From Rhizobium sp. BK418 (lineage in GTDB: Bacteria; Pseudomonadota; Alphaproteobacteria; Rhizobiales; Rhizobiaceae), in assembly GCF_004341105.1 (NCBI RefSeq), contig NZ_SLZK01000003.1, forward strand, positions 682,001-746,000: 64,000 bases of DNA. Direction: 5' to 3'. The notes under the pieces were generated by a model. It ran no database searches and had not been told where the DNA came from. It was given only the letters and a program-made list of their open reading frames with translations. Both the position numbers and the translations under genes were made by a program. Shown piece by piece: positions 7,416 through 17,200 of the stretch (the first letter of the stretch is position 1; each line of letters begins with the position of its first letter).

Positions 7416-9206
7416 ATGGCTCGCAAAAAGCTCGATTTCCGTGCCGATGCGTATCGCAACGTACTCGGCTTTGTTTTTCGTCAATGGACCCATCGGCCCG
7501 CACTGGTGGGCGTCATTATCCTGCTGGTGATCGCCAGCACGCTGGCCGAAGTCATGGTGCCGGTGTTTTCCGGTGAGATCGTCGACGCGATTGCCGGCGG
7601 CAATGCGGCTGGCGGTGCCATCAGGGCTTTCGCTGTCGTCGTGGTCCTTGGCCTGACCAGCGTTGCCCTGCGCTGGTTTATCTTCGGCGGGATCATCCGG
7701 CTGACACTGCGCATAATGGCTGACGTCGTCAATAACGGCTTCCATAAGGTGCAGCGCTTCTCGACCGACTGGCACGCCAATAGTTTTGCCGGCTCGACGG
7801 TCCGTAAGATCACCCGCGGCATGTGGGCGCTTGACGCGCTCAACGACCTGCTTCTCATCGCCTTGCTGCCGTCTGTCGTCATGCTGGTGGGTGCCAGCAT
7901 CGTGCTCGGCACCTATTGGCCGATCATGGGCCTGATCGTGGCTGCGGGGTCGCTTGTTTATATCAGCGTGACCGTCCTGCTTTCCATTGGTTTCGTGTCG
8001 CCGGCGGCGAAACTTGCCAATGCCTGGGACACCAAGCTCGGCGGCGCGCTGGCTGATGCCATCAGCTGCAACTCAGTGGTGAAAGCGTTCGGTGCCGAAA
8101 GGCGCGAGGAGGAGCGCTTGCGCCATGTGCTCTCCAAATGGGACAGCCGCACGCGGCGGACGTGGAAACGCGGGACACTGAACGGCACGATCCAGGGCTT
8201 CATGATGGTTTCCATGCAGGCCGGCATTCTCGGCACAGGCCTCATCATATGGCAGCAAGGGCTTGCGACGCCTGGCGACATCACATTCGTGCTGGCGATG
8301 TTCTTCGTCCTGCAGGGGTATCTGCGCTCGGTCGGCCAGGATATCAGAAACCTGCAGCGCGCCGTTAACGACATGGAAGAACTCGTGCTGCTCGACAAGA
8401 CGCCGCTCGGCATCGAGGATAAGCCGAATGCGAAGGCCATCGCGATCGGCGAGGGCGAGATCGTGTTCGACCGCGTCACCTTTCAGTATGGTGCTCATCC
8501 GACTCCCCTTTATGAGGATTTCTCGGTCACCATCAAACCGGGGGAGCGGGTCGGACTGGTCGGGCATTCCGGTTCGGGCAAGACCACTTTCGTCAAGCTC
8601 ATCCAGCGCCTCTATGACGTGAAATCGGGTTCGATCCGGATTGACGGACAGGATATCGCTGACGTCAGGCAATCGAGCCTGCGCAGCCAGATCGCCATCG
8701 TGCAGCAGGAGCCCATCCTGTTTCACCGCACGCTCGCCGAAAATATCGCCTATGGCCGGCCGAATGCGTCCAGGCGCGAGATCGAGAACGCGGCAAAACA
8801 GGCTAGCGCGCACGGCTTTATCATGGACCTACCGAAGGGTTATGAGACCATGGTGGGCGAGCGTGGCGTCAAGCTATCGGGCGGTGAGCGTCAGCGCGTC
8901 GCCATCGCCCGCGCTTTCCTGGCCGATGCGCCGGTTCTGATCCTGGATGAGGCGACCTCCAGCCTCGACAGTGAAAGTGAGGTGCAGATCCAGCAGGCCA
9001 TGGAGCGCCTGATGGATGGCCGCACGACGCTGGTCATCGCCCACCGCCTGTCGACGGTGCGAGCGCTGGATCGATTGCTGGTCTTCGACAGGGGCATGAT
9101 CGTCGAAGAAGGCGACCATCAAGCGCTCATCCGGCTCAACAACGGCATCTATCGTCGGCTGTTCGAGCGGCAGGCGCTCGAACTGACCAAGGGTCTGGTG
9201 GCATGA
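7416..9206 (+). CDS. ABC exporter, fused membrane and ATPase domains
   Basis: A 597-residue type-I half-transporter of the ABCB/MsbA class, expected to work as a homodimer exporting a drug, lipid or other hydrophobic compound across the inner membrane. Residues about 1-330 hold six transmembrane helices. The nucleotide-binding domain has Walker A GHSGSGKTT near 382, the signature LSGGERQR near 487, Walker B APVLILDEATSS near 505 and the His-switch IAHRLST near 542. The ATG at 7416 (MARKKLDF) is preferred on family grounds; an upstream in-frame start at 7356 would add 20 untypical residues. No partner transporter gene is adjacent. Substrate unknown. Confidence 0.92.
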   Translation: MARKKLDFRADAYRNVLGFVFRQWTHRPALVGVIILLVIASTLAEVMVPVFSGEIVDAIAGGNAAGGAIRAFAVVVVLGLTSVALRWFIFGGIIRLTLRIMADVVNNGFHKVQRFSTDWHANSFAGSTVRKITRGMWALDALNDLLLIALLPSVVMLVGASIVLGTYWPIMGLIVAAGSLVYISVTVLLSIGFVSPAAKLANAWDTKLGGALADAISCNSVVKAFGAERREEERLRHVLSKWDSRTRRTWKRGTLNGTIQGFMMVSMQAGILGTGLIIWQQGLATPGDITFVLAMFFVLQGYLRSVGQDIRNLQRAVNDMEELVLLDKTPLGIEDKPNAKAIAIGEGEIVFDRVTFQYGAHPTPLYEDFSVTIKPGERVGLVGHSGSGKTTFVKLIQRLYDVKSGSIRIDGQDIADVRQSSLRSQIAIVQQEPILFHRTLAENIAYGRPNASRREIENAAKQASAHGFIMDLPKGYETMVGERGVKLSGGERQRVAIARAFLADAPVLILDEATSSLDSESEVQIQQAMERLMDGRTTLVIAHRLSTVRALDRLLVFDRGMIVEEGDHQALIRLNNGIYRRLFERQALELTKGLVA

Positions 9207-9212
9207 GCCGAG

Positions 9213-9244
9213 GCACCGGGCGCTGACGTTCCGGTGCTTCTCTT
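9213..9244 (+). terminator. Possible terminator after the ABC exporter
   Basis: Inverted repeat GCACCGG (9213-9219) and CCGGTGC (9231-9237) with an 11-base loop lies just after the exporter stop and is followed by TTCTCTTC. The T-run is poor, so it may be a weak terminator. Confidence 0.4.
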
Positions 9245-9356
9245 CGCTTGCTCTGCGAAATTTTTGCTGAGCAAGCGGCGGCTTATGGCCGTGAGTCATT
9301 GCACTCAGGCAGGGTTCATGGTGGCGAATATGCGGTTATAGCTATTGACGCATTAG

Positions 9357-10442
9357 CTAAGCAGCGTTTTCCGCAAGGCCGGAGCGGCGAGCGATGAGGC
9401 GGGCGAGTGCCGGGCCGATCAGCAATATGATCAGGAAACGACCGGTCTGCATGGCCATGACGAAGGGCACGTCGACATCGCTTGAGGCTGCAATAATAGC
9501 GACAGAATCGGCGCCGCCGGGGCTGGTGGCGAGATAGGCGGTCAGCGGGTCGATGCCGGCGAATGCGTGAAGGGCGAATGCCATGCAGCCGCAGAGCGCC
9601 ATCAGAATGATGATGGAGGCTGAGACGCGCGGCAGGGCGCGGGCGGCATGTTTGAGGATCGAGCGGGTGAAGCGCAGGCCGATGCTCCAGCCGATCAGCG
9701 CGTAGCTCAGCGCCAGGATCCAGGTTGGCAACTCGATCTTCAAGAGACCGAAACCCTGCAGCAGGGCTCCGGCAAAAAGCGGCACCACGATATTGCCGCC
9801 CTGGATGCGGAAGCGGAAGACGGTGTAGCAGCAGAGGGCGGCGAAGATGACCGTCATGGCGAAAGCCGGCCAATCGACCGGCGGGAAGAAAATGACCGGC
9901 GGCGGCGTCTCGCCATCGGCGGCGACCCAGAGGCGCGAGATGACCGAAGCGCCGACCGCTACGAAGACGACGCGCAGATATTGCATGAAGGCGACCAGGC
10001 GCGCATCGGCCCCATAGGCCTCCGACATGATGACCATGGCCGAGGCGCCGCCGGGCGTGGAGCCCCAGACCGCCGTCGTGCCGGGCAGCACCTGCCAGCG
10101 TGTCAAAAGCCAGCCGAGGCCGGCGGCAATGGCGATGACCGAGAAAATGAAGAGGATGAAGAGGGGCGCGTCCTTGGCCATGGTGCCGAGGATATCGGGC
10201 GTGATATTGCGAGCCATCAGGAGACCGACCAGCACCTGGCCGAATTGCAGCGGCCAGTAGGGTACGCGCAGCTGACCTTTGCCGATGGTGAGCGCCAGTA
10301 TGATGGCCGCGACCATCGGGCCGATCAGCAGCGAGGCGGGCAGGGCGAAGAGTTCGAGGAAAAGGACTGATATGGCCGACAAGGCGAGCAGCAATGCCCA
10401 TTTGGGCAGGCTCGCTTTTTGAAGGAAGCTGCTTGCGTCCAA
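9357..10442 (-). CDS. AbrB-family integral membrane protein
   Basis: A protein of about 361 residues of the AbrB/ammonia-monooxygenase-like membrane family (Pfam AbrB, not the DNA-binding AbrB). About ten hydrophobic helices occur in two repeated halves, each with the family motif (LPASLLIGPMVAAIILA early; TSPGGADSVAIIAA late, and TPGGASAMVIMSEAYGAD in the middle). The function is not established; transport or regulation has been proposed. A TTG at 10442 is chosen because it places the first helix near the N-terminus, as in homologues; an ATG at 10580 would add about 46 residues of non-membrane sequence. It lies downstream of a LysR gene in the same orientation and is convergent with the ABC exporter. 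Confidence 0.8.
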   Translation of the reverse strand: MDASSFLQKASLPKWALLLALSAISVLFLELFALPASLLIGPMVAAIILALTIGKGQLRVPYWPLQFGQVLVGLLMARNITPDILGTMAKDAPLFILFIFSVIAIAAGLGWLLTRWQVLPGTTAVWGSTPGGASAMVIMSEAYGADARLVAFMQYLRVVFVAVGASVISRLWVAADGETPPPVIFFPPVDWPAFAMTVIFAALCCYTVFRFRIQGGNIVVPLFAGALLQGFGLLKIELPTWILALSYALIGWSIGLRFTRSILKHAARALPRVSASIIILMALCGCMAFALHAFAGIDPLTAYLATSPGGADSVAIIAASSDVDVPFVMAMQTGRFLIILLIGPALARLIARRSGLAENAA

Positions 10443-10603
10443 AACTGTAGTCCCCGAACTTTTCGACCGGAGCAGGCCCGAAGGCAAAGGTGGGAGGAGG
10501 CCCCGGTATGAATGAAGAGGCCGGCTGCGAGGGCCGGCAGGCTCAGATCCGGTATAGGCGTGCTGATGGCATTGGGTCAATTGTGGAATCTGACCTAATC
10601 GAT

Positions 10604-11506
10604 CTAAAGCCTGACGTGTTTCGCAAGGAAATCAAGCAGGGCGCGAACACGCGCCGGCAGTGGTCCGCCCTGGCCGATATAGACGGCGTAAAATTCTTCG
10701 AGGTCGCCGGGATTGAGCGCTTCGAGCACCGGAACGAGCCGCCCAGCGGCGATATCGGCGCGCACGGTGAATTCCGTCATGCGGGCGAGGCCGGCGCCTG
10801 AGAGCGCCAGATAACGCATGGCCTCGCCATCGCCGACCTGCAAGCCGGGCGTGAGCGGAATGGTGATCTCCACGCCGTTCTCCAGGATCGGCCAGCCCTC
10901 CAGCGCCCGGGCATAGGAAAAGCCTATGCGGCGATGGTCATGGAGTTCGGCGGCCGAATGCGGTTCGCCATATTGCGCGAGATAATCGGGCGACGCGACG
11001 ATGATCTTCCTGGCGGCGCCGAGCTTGCGGGCGATCAGGCTCGATGTCTTCAGCGGGCCGGCGCGGATCGCCACATCGGCACGCTCTTCCAGCAGGTCGA
11101 TGACCTTGTCCGTGTGGGTGATATCGAGTGTCACGCCCGGGTGCTCGGCCATGAAGGCGGGGACGAGCGGGGCCAGAACATGATTGCCGAAGGAGCCGCT
11201 GGTATTGATGCTGATGCGGCCCGCCGCCTGTTCTCCTGCCGAAGCGAAACGCTCCGCCTCCGATATGTTGGCAAGGATAGCGACACTGCGCTCATAGAAG
11301 GCGCAGCCCTCCGGTGTGAGCTGCAGCTTGCGCGTCGAGCGGTTGACGAGGCGCGCGCCGAGCCTTGTCTCCAGCCGGGCGACCAGCTTGCTGACGGCCG
11401 ACGGCGTCATGCGTCGCGCTTGCGCGGCAGCGGAAAAACCGCCGCGCTCGACGACGCTGACGAAAACTTCCATTTCTCCGGATCGATTGATGTCCTGACG
11501 GCTCAC
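10604..11506 (-). CDS. LysR-family transcriptional regulator
   Basis: A 300-residue LysR regulator with an N-terminal winged helix-turn-helix (FVSVVERGGFSAAAQARRMTPSAVSK, read in part, within residues 10-70) and a C-terminal effector domain (about 92-295). It belongs to the large CrgA-like group that often controls a divergent oxidoreductase. The aldo/keto reductase starts 93 bp away on the opposite strand, and the region between has a palindrome with the T-N11-A character of LysR boxes. The AbrB-family gene follows in the same orientation. Confidence 0.9.
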   Translation of the reverse strand: MSRQDINRSGEMEVFVSVVERGGFSAAAQARRMTPSAVSKLVARLETRLGARLVNRSTRKLQLTPEGCAFYERSVAILANISEAERFASAGEQAAGRISINTSGSFGNHVLAPLVPAFMAEHPGVTLDITHTDKVIDLLEERADVAIRAGPLKTSSLIARKLGAARKIIVASPDYLAQYGEPHSAAELHDHRRIGFSYARALEGWPILENGVEITIPLTPGLQVGDGEAMRYLALSGAGLARMTEFTVRADIAAGRLVPVLEALNPGDLEEFYAVYIGQGGPLPARVRALLDFLAKHVRL

Positions 11507-11523
11507 GATGAATTTAAATCACA

Positions 11524-11554
11524 GATGATATGATCTTAGGCAATCTATATCATC
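11524..11554. promoter_or_regulatory. Candidate LysR binding site
   Basis: Perfect 8-bp arms GATGATAT (11524-11531) and ATATCATC (11547-11554) flank a 15-base spacer in the divergent LysR/aldo-keto reductase promoter region. The site suits a LysR dimer, but binding is inferred from symmetry and position. Confidence 0.5.
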
Positions 11555-11599
11555 GTAGCGGCTGGGTCTATCTCTCCTTGGAGAACAGGAGTTTGGATC

Positions 11600-12652
11600 A
11601 TGGAATACAGAAATCTCGGTGCATCGGGCCTTAGGGTGCCGGTGCTGAGCTTCGGGGCCGGCACTTTCGGCGGCAGCGGGCCGTTGTTCGGCGCTTGGGG
11701 CACGACGGATGCGCAGGAAGCGCGGCGCATGGTGGATATCTGCCTGGAGGCGGGTTGCACTTTGTTCGATACGGCTGACGTCTATTCGGCCGGTGCCTCC
11801 GAGGAGGTGCTGGGGCAGGCGATCTCGGGCCGGCGCGATGCCGTGCTGATCTCGACCAAGACGGCTCTGCCGATGGGCGAGGGGCCGAATGACTGGGGCA
11901 CGTCACGAGCGCGGCTGATCCGCGCCACCGATGATGCGCTGCGCCGGCTCGCCACAGATTATATCGATCTGCTGCAGCTTCACGCCTTCGATGCCTCGAC
12001 GCCGGTGGAGGAGGTGCTTTCGGCGCTCGATGGGCTCGTTGCCGCCGGCAAGGTGCGTTATGTTGGCGTTTCCAATTTCTCTGGCTGGCAGCTGATGAAA
12101 TCGCTCGGGATTTCCGAACGCTACGGTTATCCGCGTTATATCGCCCATCAGGTCTATTATTCGCTCGCCGGGCGGGACTACGAATGGGAACTGATGCCAC
12201 TTGCCGCCGACCAGAAGGTCGGTGCGCTGGTCTGGAGCCCGCTTGCCTGGGGCAGGCTGACGGGCAAGATCCGCCGCGGTGCGCCCCTGCCGGAGGGAAG
12301 TCGGCTGCATCAGACGGCCGAATACGGTCCGCCCGTCGATAACGAGAAGCTCTTCGATATCGTCGATGTGCTGGGCGAAATTGCCGCCGAGACTGGCAAA
12401 ACCGTGCCGCAGATCGCCATCAACTGGCTGATCGGCCGGCCGACCGTTTCAAGCGTCATCATCGGCGCGCGCAACGAGGAGCAGCTCAGGCAAAATCTCG
12501 GTGCCGTCGGCTGGAGCCTGACGCAGGAGCAGATCGAGCGGCTCGATGCCGTTAGTGCCGTGACGCCGCCCTACCCCTATTTCCCCTATTATCGGCAGGA
12601 GGGCTTTGCGCGGCTCAATGCGCCGGCGGTTCCTGCAATAAAGATGGGATGA
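11600..12652 (+). CDS. Aldo/keto reductase
   Basis: A 350-residue NADPH-dependent aldo/keto reductase with a TIM-barrel fold. The catalytic tetrad is visible as Asp57 and Tyr62 (FDTADVYSAG), Lys87 (ISTKTALP) and His128 (LLQLHAFD). The C-terminal IIGARNEEQLRQNLGA is the NADP-phosphate binding segment. It resembles the YajO/Tas-like bacterial group that reduces aldehydes and ketones; the natural substrate is unknown. The divergent LysR gene is its likely regulator. Confidence 0.9.
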   Translation: MEYRNLGASGLRVPVLSFGAGTFGGSGPLFGAWGTTDAQEARRMVDICLEAGCTLFDTADVYSAGASEEVLGQAISGRRDAVLISTKTALPMGEGPNDWGTSRARLIRATDDALRRLATDYIDLLQLHAFDASTPVEEVLSALDGLVAAGKVRYVGVSNFSGWQLMKSLGISERYGYPRYIAHQVYYSLAGRDYEWELMPLAADQKVGALVWSPLAWGRLTGKIRRGAPLPEGSRLHQTAEYGPPVDNEKLFDIVDVLGEIAAETGKTVPQIAINWLIGRPTVSSVIIGARNEEQLRQNLGAVGWSLTQEQIERLDAVSAVTPPYPYFPYYRQEGFARLNAPAVPAIKMG

Positions 12653-12752
12653 AATCTTCCCGAATCTTGGCTGGACAGCCGCTTTGACTTGCCTCATACC
12701 CGGCCTGCTACAGATGCTGTAGCAGGCTGTGGAATGCAGGGAGATCAAGGGC

Positions 12753-14165
12753 ATGGCACTGCGCGACGCAAAGGCTGGAGTGCGAAACGAAGCGGGGATC
12801 GAAGCGGTTACCGGCATTTTGAAGCAGCGCTTCGGCGAGCGGTTCCAAACGGGTCAGTCCTTTCGCGCCCAGCATGCGCACACGACCACCTACATTCCTG
12901 CACAGTTGCCCGATGGCGTGCTGTTTGCCGAGACGGCCGACGACGTGAAGACCGTCGTCCGGGCGTGTGCCGATCACAAGGTGCCGGTCATCGGCTTCGG
13001 CACCGGCTCCTCGCTCGAGGGGCAGGTCAATGCGCCGAACGGCGGCATTTCCATCGATTTCAGCCGGATGAACAAAGTGATCGAGGTCAATCCCGAGGAT
13101 CTCGACTGCACGGTCGAGCCGGGCGTCACGCGGGAGGAGTTGAACACCTATCTGCGCGATACCGGTCTGTTTTTCCCGATCGATCCCGGCGCCAATGCCT
13201 CGATCGGCGGCATGACCTCGACGCGGGCTTCCGGCACCAACGCCGTTCGATACGGCACGATGAAAGACAATGTGCTTGCCGTCACGGCAGTCACCGCATC
13301 GGGCGAGGAAATCCGTACGGCGCGGCGCGCCCGCAAGTCTTCGGCCGGTTACGACCTGACGCGGCTCTTCGTCGGGGCGGAGGGTACGCTCGGCATCCTG
13401 ACCTCGGTGACACTGCGCCTGCACGGTATTCCGCAGAAGATTGCTGGCGGGGTCTGTGCCTTCCCGAGTGTGAAAGCTGCCTGCGACGCGGTCATCATGA
13501 CGATCCAGATGGGCATTCCGGTCGCCCGCATCGAGCTCGTCGATGCGCTGCAGATGCGGGCCAGCATCGCCTACGCCAATCTGCCCTATGAGGAGAGCCC
13601 GGCACTCTTCCTCGAGTTCCACGGCACGGATGAGACGGTAGCGCTGCAATCGGCCGCCTTTGCCGAAATCGCGGCCGAATGCGGCGGCGGCGAATTCAAG
13701 TGGACGGCAAGCCCGGAGGAGCGCACCAAGCTCTGGAAAGCCCGCCATGATGCCTATTGGTCGGTGCGGGCACTGGCGCCCGGCCTTGCCGTACTTTCGA
13801 CCGATGTTTGTGTTCCAATATCACGGCTCGCGGATTGTGTTGCCGAAACGCAGGCCGATATCGAAGCAAACGGTTTGCTGGCGCCAATCGTCGGCCATGC
13901 GGGCGACGGGAACTTCCATGTGCAGCTGTTGTTTGACGACAAGAGTGCCGCGGGAATTGCCACGGCAGAAGAGTTCGTTGCCCGATTGAATGCGCGAGCG
14001 CTCGCCATGGATGGCACATGCACCGGCGAACACGGGATTGGGCAGGGGAAGATGGCATTTCTGGAGCAGGAACTCGGGGGTACGGTGGATCTGATGCGTC
14101 AGATCAAGCGGTCGCTCGATCCGGACAATATCCTCAATCCCGGCAAGATTTTTCATCTGGGCTGA
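12753..14165 (+). CDS. FAD-linked D-lactate dehydrogenase / glycolate oxidase-type protein
   Basis: A 470-residue flavoprotein of the FAD_binding_4 / FAD-oxidase_C family. Residues about 45-215 form the PCMH-type FAD domain (VPVIGFGTGSSLEGQ, then IDPGANASIGGMTSTRASGTNAVRYGT, read in part). The C-terminal half has the metal and substrate motif GHAGDGNFHVQL and the closing CTGEHGIGQGK ... LDPDNILNPGKIF. This matches cytochrome-type D-lactate dehydrogenase (Dld), which oxidises D-lactate to pyruvate and passes electrons to the respiratory chain; glycolate and 2-hydroxyglutarate are alternatives. ATG at 12753 is preferred because AGGGAG/AAGGG precedes it; a GTG at 12729 is in frame upstream. Confidence 0.88.
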   Translation: MALRDAKAGVRNEAGIEAVTGILKQRFGERFQTGQSFRAQHAHTTTYIPAQLPDGVLFAETADDVKTVVRACADHKVPVIGFGTGSSLEGQVNAPNGGISIDFSRMNKVIEVNPEDLDCTVEPGVTREELNTYLRDTGLFFPIDPGANASIGGMTSTRASGTNAVRYGTMKDNVLAVTAVTASGEEIRTARRARKSSAGYDLTRLFVGAEGTLGILTSVTLRLHGIPQKIAGGVCAFPSVKAACDAVIMTIQMGIPVARIELVDALQMRASIAYANLPYEESPALFLEFHGTDETVALQSAAFAEIAAECGGGEFKWTASPEERTKLWKARHDAYWSVRALAPGLAVLSTDVCVPISRLADCVAETQADIEANGLLAPIVGHAGDGNFHVQLLFDDKSAAGIATAEEFVARLNARALAMDGTCTGEHGIGQGKMAFLEQELGGTVDLMRQIKRSLDPDNILNPGKIFHLG

Positions 14166-14254
14166 AAATGGAACAATCTCATGATCTTGGCCCTTGCCCC
14201 CAGCATGAATAGCGCTAGTGTCGGCAACAGAATTCCGAATGGAGAATCCCTGAT

Positions 14255-17200
14255 TTGATAGGCCGGTTCCTCGTCTTTCTAGGAGGACTGATCGTCGTAG
14301 TGCTCTTCGTGGCGCTACTGGCTCCGCTATTCATTGACTGGACGGATTTCCGCAAGAATTTCGAGGATCAGGCAAGCCGCATCATCGGCAAGAAGGTGAC
14401 GGTGCATGGCACGGTCGACGCGCGGCTTCTGCCGTTTCCGTCCGTGACGCTGCATGACGTGCGCGTCGGCCAGGAGGAAGACGGCAAGCCGATCGTGCAG
14501 GTCGAGCAGTTCTCCATGGACGCCGAGCTTGCGCCGTTCCTTTCGGGCGAAGCGCTGATTTTTGACATGCGTGTCGTCAATCCGAAGGTGCGGCTGCGGC
14601 TTCTCAAGGACGGATCGCTGGACTGGATGCGCGGCAGCCAGCCGGTAATTCCGGCCCGGAACGTGGTTCTCGAAAATGTGCATGTCAATGGCGGTGAGAT
14701 CGAGTTCGTCGACGACCAGTCCGGCCGTTCCCGGCATGTGACGGGGCTCAACGCCGAGATGTCGGCGAAGTCGCTCGCCGGTCCATGGCGCATCGAAGGC
14801 GACGGCGCGCTCGACGGCGAACATGGCAGCTTTTCGATCTCCAGCAATCAGCCTGATGAGAACGGCGTGTTGCGCATGCGCACCCGGCTTGCTCCGGAAA
14901 GACATCCTGTCACCGTCGATCTCGACGGCGAGCTGAAGCTGGTCGATAGCCGACCAAACTATCAGGGGACATTGTCTGCGGCGATCGAAAATCGTGGGGG
15001 CAAGACCGAAAAGGGCGAGGCGCCGCCGCCACGCCTCAAGGGCCGTTTCGAGCTTACGAACGACCGCATCCGCATTCCCGAATATCGAATGGAAGTCGGC
15101 TCCACCGACGACCCCTATGTGATCACGGGCGAGGCGACACTCGATACCGGCACGGCGCCGGAATTCCTGCTGACTGCCGATGGCCAACAGATCGATGTCA
15201 ACCGTATCGGCAACCAGGGGGCGGCCGGCAAGACCAACCGCGACCCGGCGGTTTCGGCGCGCCAGCGGCTGAATTCGCTGATCGAGATCGTCGGCCAGGT
15301 GCCGATTCCGCAGGTGCCGGGCAAGGCGACCGTGCGCCTGCCTGCTATCGTTGCCGGCGATACGACGATCCGCGACGTGGCATTGGAACTACGGCCGGCC
15401 GGCAATGGCTGGATGATCGACAATGCCGTCGGCACATTGCCCGGCCGCACGCAGGTGGAAGGCAAGGGCAAGCTGACGCTGCAGGGGGAACCCTCCTTCA
15501 ATGGCCAGATGGTCGTTGCCTCCAACCAGCCGACCGGGCTTGCGTCCTGGCTATCCGGCTCGGTCGATCCGGCGATCCGCCAGCTGCGGCAGGCGGGCTT
15601 TTCGGCCAATGTCAGCCTGACGCATGATCTGCAACGCTTCGAGAATCTGGAGATCGCGATTGGTGCGGCAACGCTGAAAGGCCGGTTGGAGCGGCAGACG
15701 ACCAACGGCCAGACGCCGTCGCTGTCCGTCGCGCTTGCCGGCGACGCGCTGGACCTCGATGCGCTGCGCGCCCTGACCGGCCTCTTTACCGGCCAGGATG
15801 CCGGCGACAACGTGCTCGACCACAAGATCGCCGCACAGCTCAGAGCGGATAAGTTCACTGCTTTCGGCGTGCAGGCCGACAATGTCGAAACGACCTTCAC
15901 GCTCGCGGATGGCGCACTTTCCGTCGACCATCTGTCGATCAAGAATCTTGCGGGCGCCGAACTGACGGCGACGGGCAAGGCCGAGGGATCGTTGCTTGAT
16001 TATAAGGGCACTGGCGAGATCACCTTCAAGGCGGCCGATCCCGGCCCCTTCTTCGCCATGCTGCGCGAGCATCTGCCGCATCACCCTGTGATGGACCGGT
16101 TGGTGCGCAATGCCGGCTGGTATGGCAATACGGCGCTGCGCGGTGCGTTGACGCTCGGCGGCGACGACGGCAATGCGCTGGCAGTGACGCTGGCAGGCGT
16201 TTCCAACGGTAGCCGCGTCAATCTCGATTACCGCATGTCCGACCTTCTGGCGCTGACCGGCAACGGCACGACGACGCTGGAGGCGACACTCGACAATGCC
16301 GTTCCGTCGATCCTCTTCGGCCAGGCGGGACTCGATCCGCTGCCGGTCGATGCCGGCGCCAACGGCCGCATGACGCTGAAGGTGACGGCGGCAGGCAACG
16401 ATCCTGCCGATGCCGCACTGACCTTCGCGACCGACCGCACCTCGTTTACCGCAAATGGCAAGGTTGACGTACGGCCCGACACGTTCATGGACGGTAATGT
16501 CGCGGTCTCGCTAGAGAGTACCGATCTCGACCCGTATCTCGTCATGAACGGCATCGCGCTCCCGGAACTCGGGGCCGGGCTGCCGTTCAAGCTGCAGACT
16601 AATGCGACCATCGATGCCGACAAGGTGGTGCTGGCCGATCTCAACGGGCACGCGGCCGACAATGAATTCAAGGGTGCTCTAACCTTCGACCGCAAGGCGG
16701 CAAAGACGGCGGCAAGCGGCACGCTTGCGCTTTCCCAGGCCGATCTCGGCTGGCTTGGCGAGGCTGTATTCGGGCAGATCAAAGACCCCGCCAACGGCCA
16801 GCTGACGACGGCTGCACTCGGCCAGCCGCTCTTTCGTGATCTCGATGTCAATCTGAAGCTCACCGCCAAGCAGTTCTGGCCGGGGCTTTTCAACACGGCG
16901 GTCAATGACTTCACCTCCGATGTTGCCTACAAGGGCGACGAACTGCAGCTCAACAACATGGCTGGCAATTGGGACGGAGGCGCGCTTTCGGGCAATATGC
17001 TCTTTACCAATGCCAATGGCACGGGCTTCATGCAGACGCGACTGACGCTTGCCGATTCCGATCTCGGCGGCGTCGTCTGGCCGCGCGACGGTGCGCCCGT
17101 CGCCAATGGCAAGTTCGGCATGTCGCTTTCGCTCGAAGCCTCGGGCAAGACGGTTGCGGAGATTGCGAGCTCGCTGAACGGCTCGGGCGAGATTCAGCTC

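Noticed and set aside
12708..13748. Minus-strand frame of 346 codons antisense to the D-lactate dehydrogenase gene
   Set aside because: Shadow frame; the FAD-linked enzyme on the plus strand has all family motifs.
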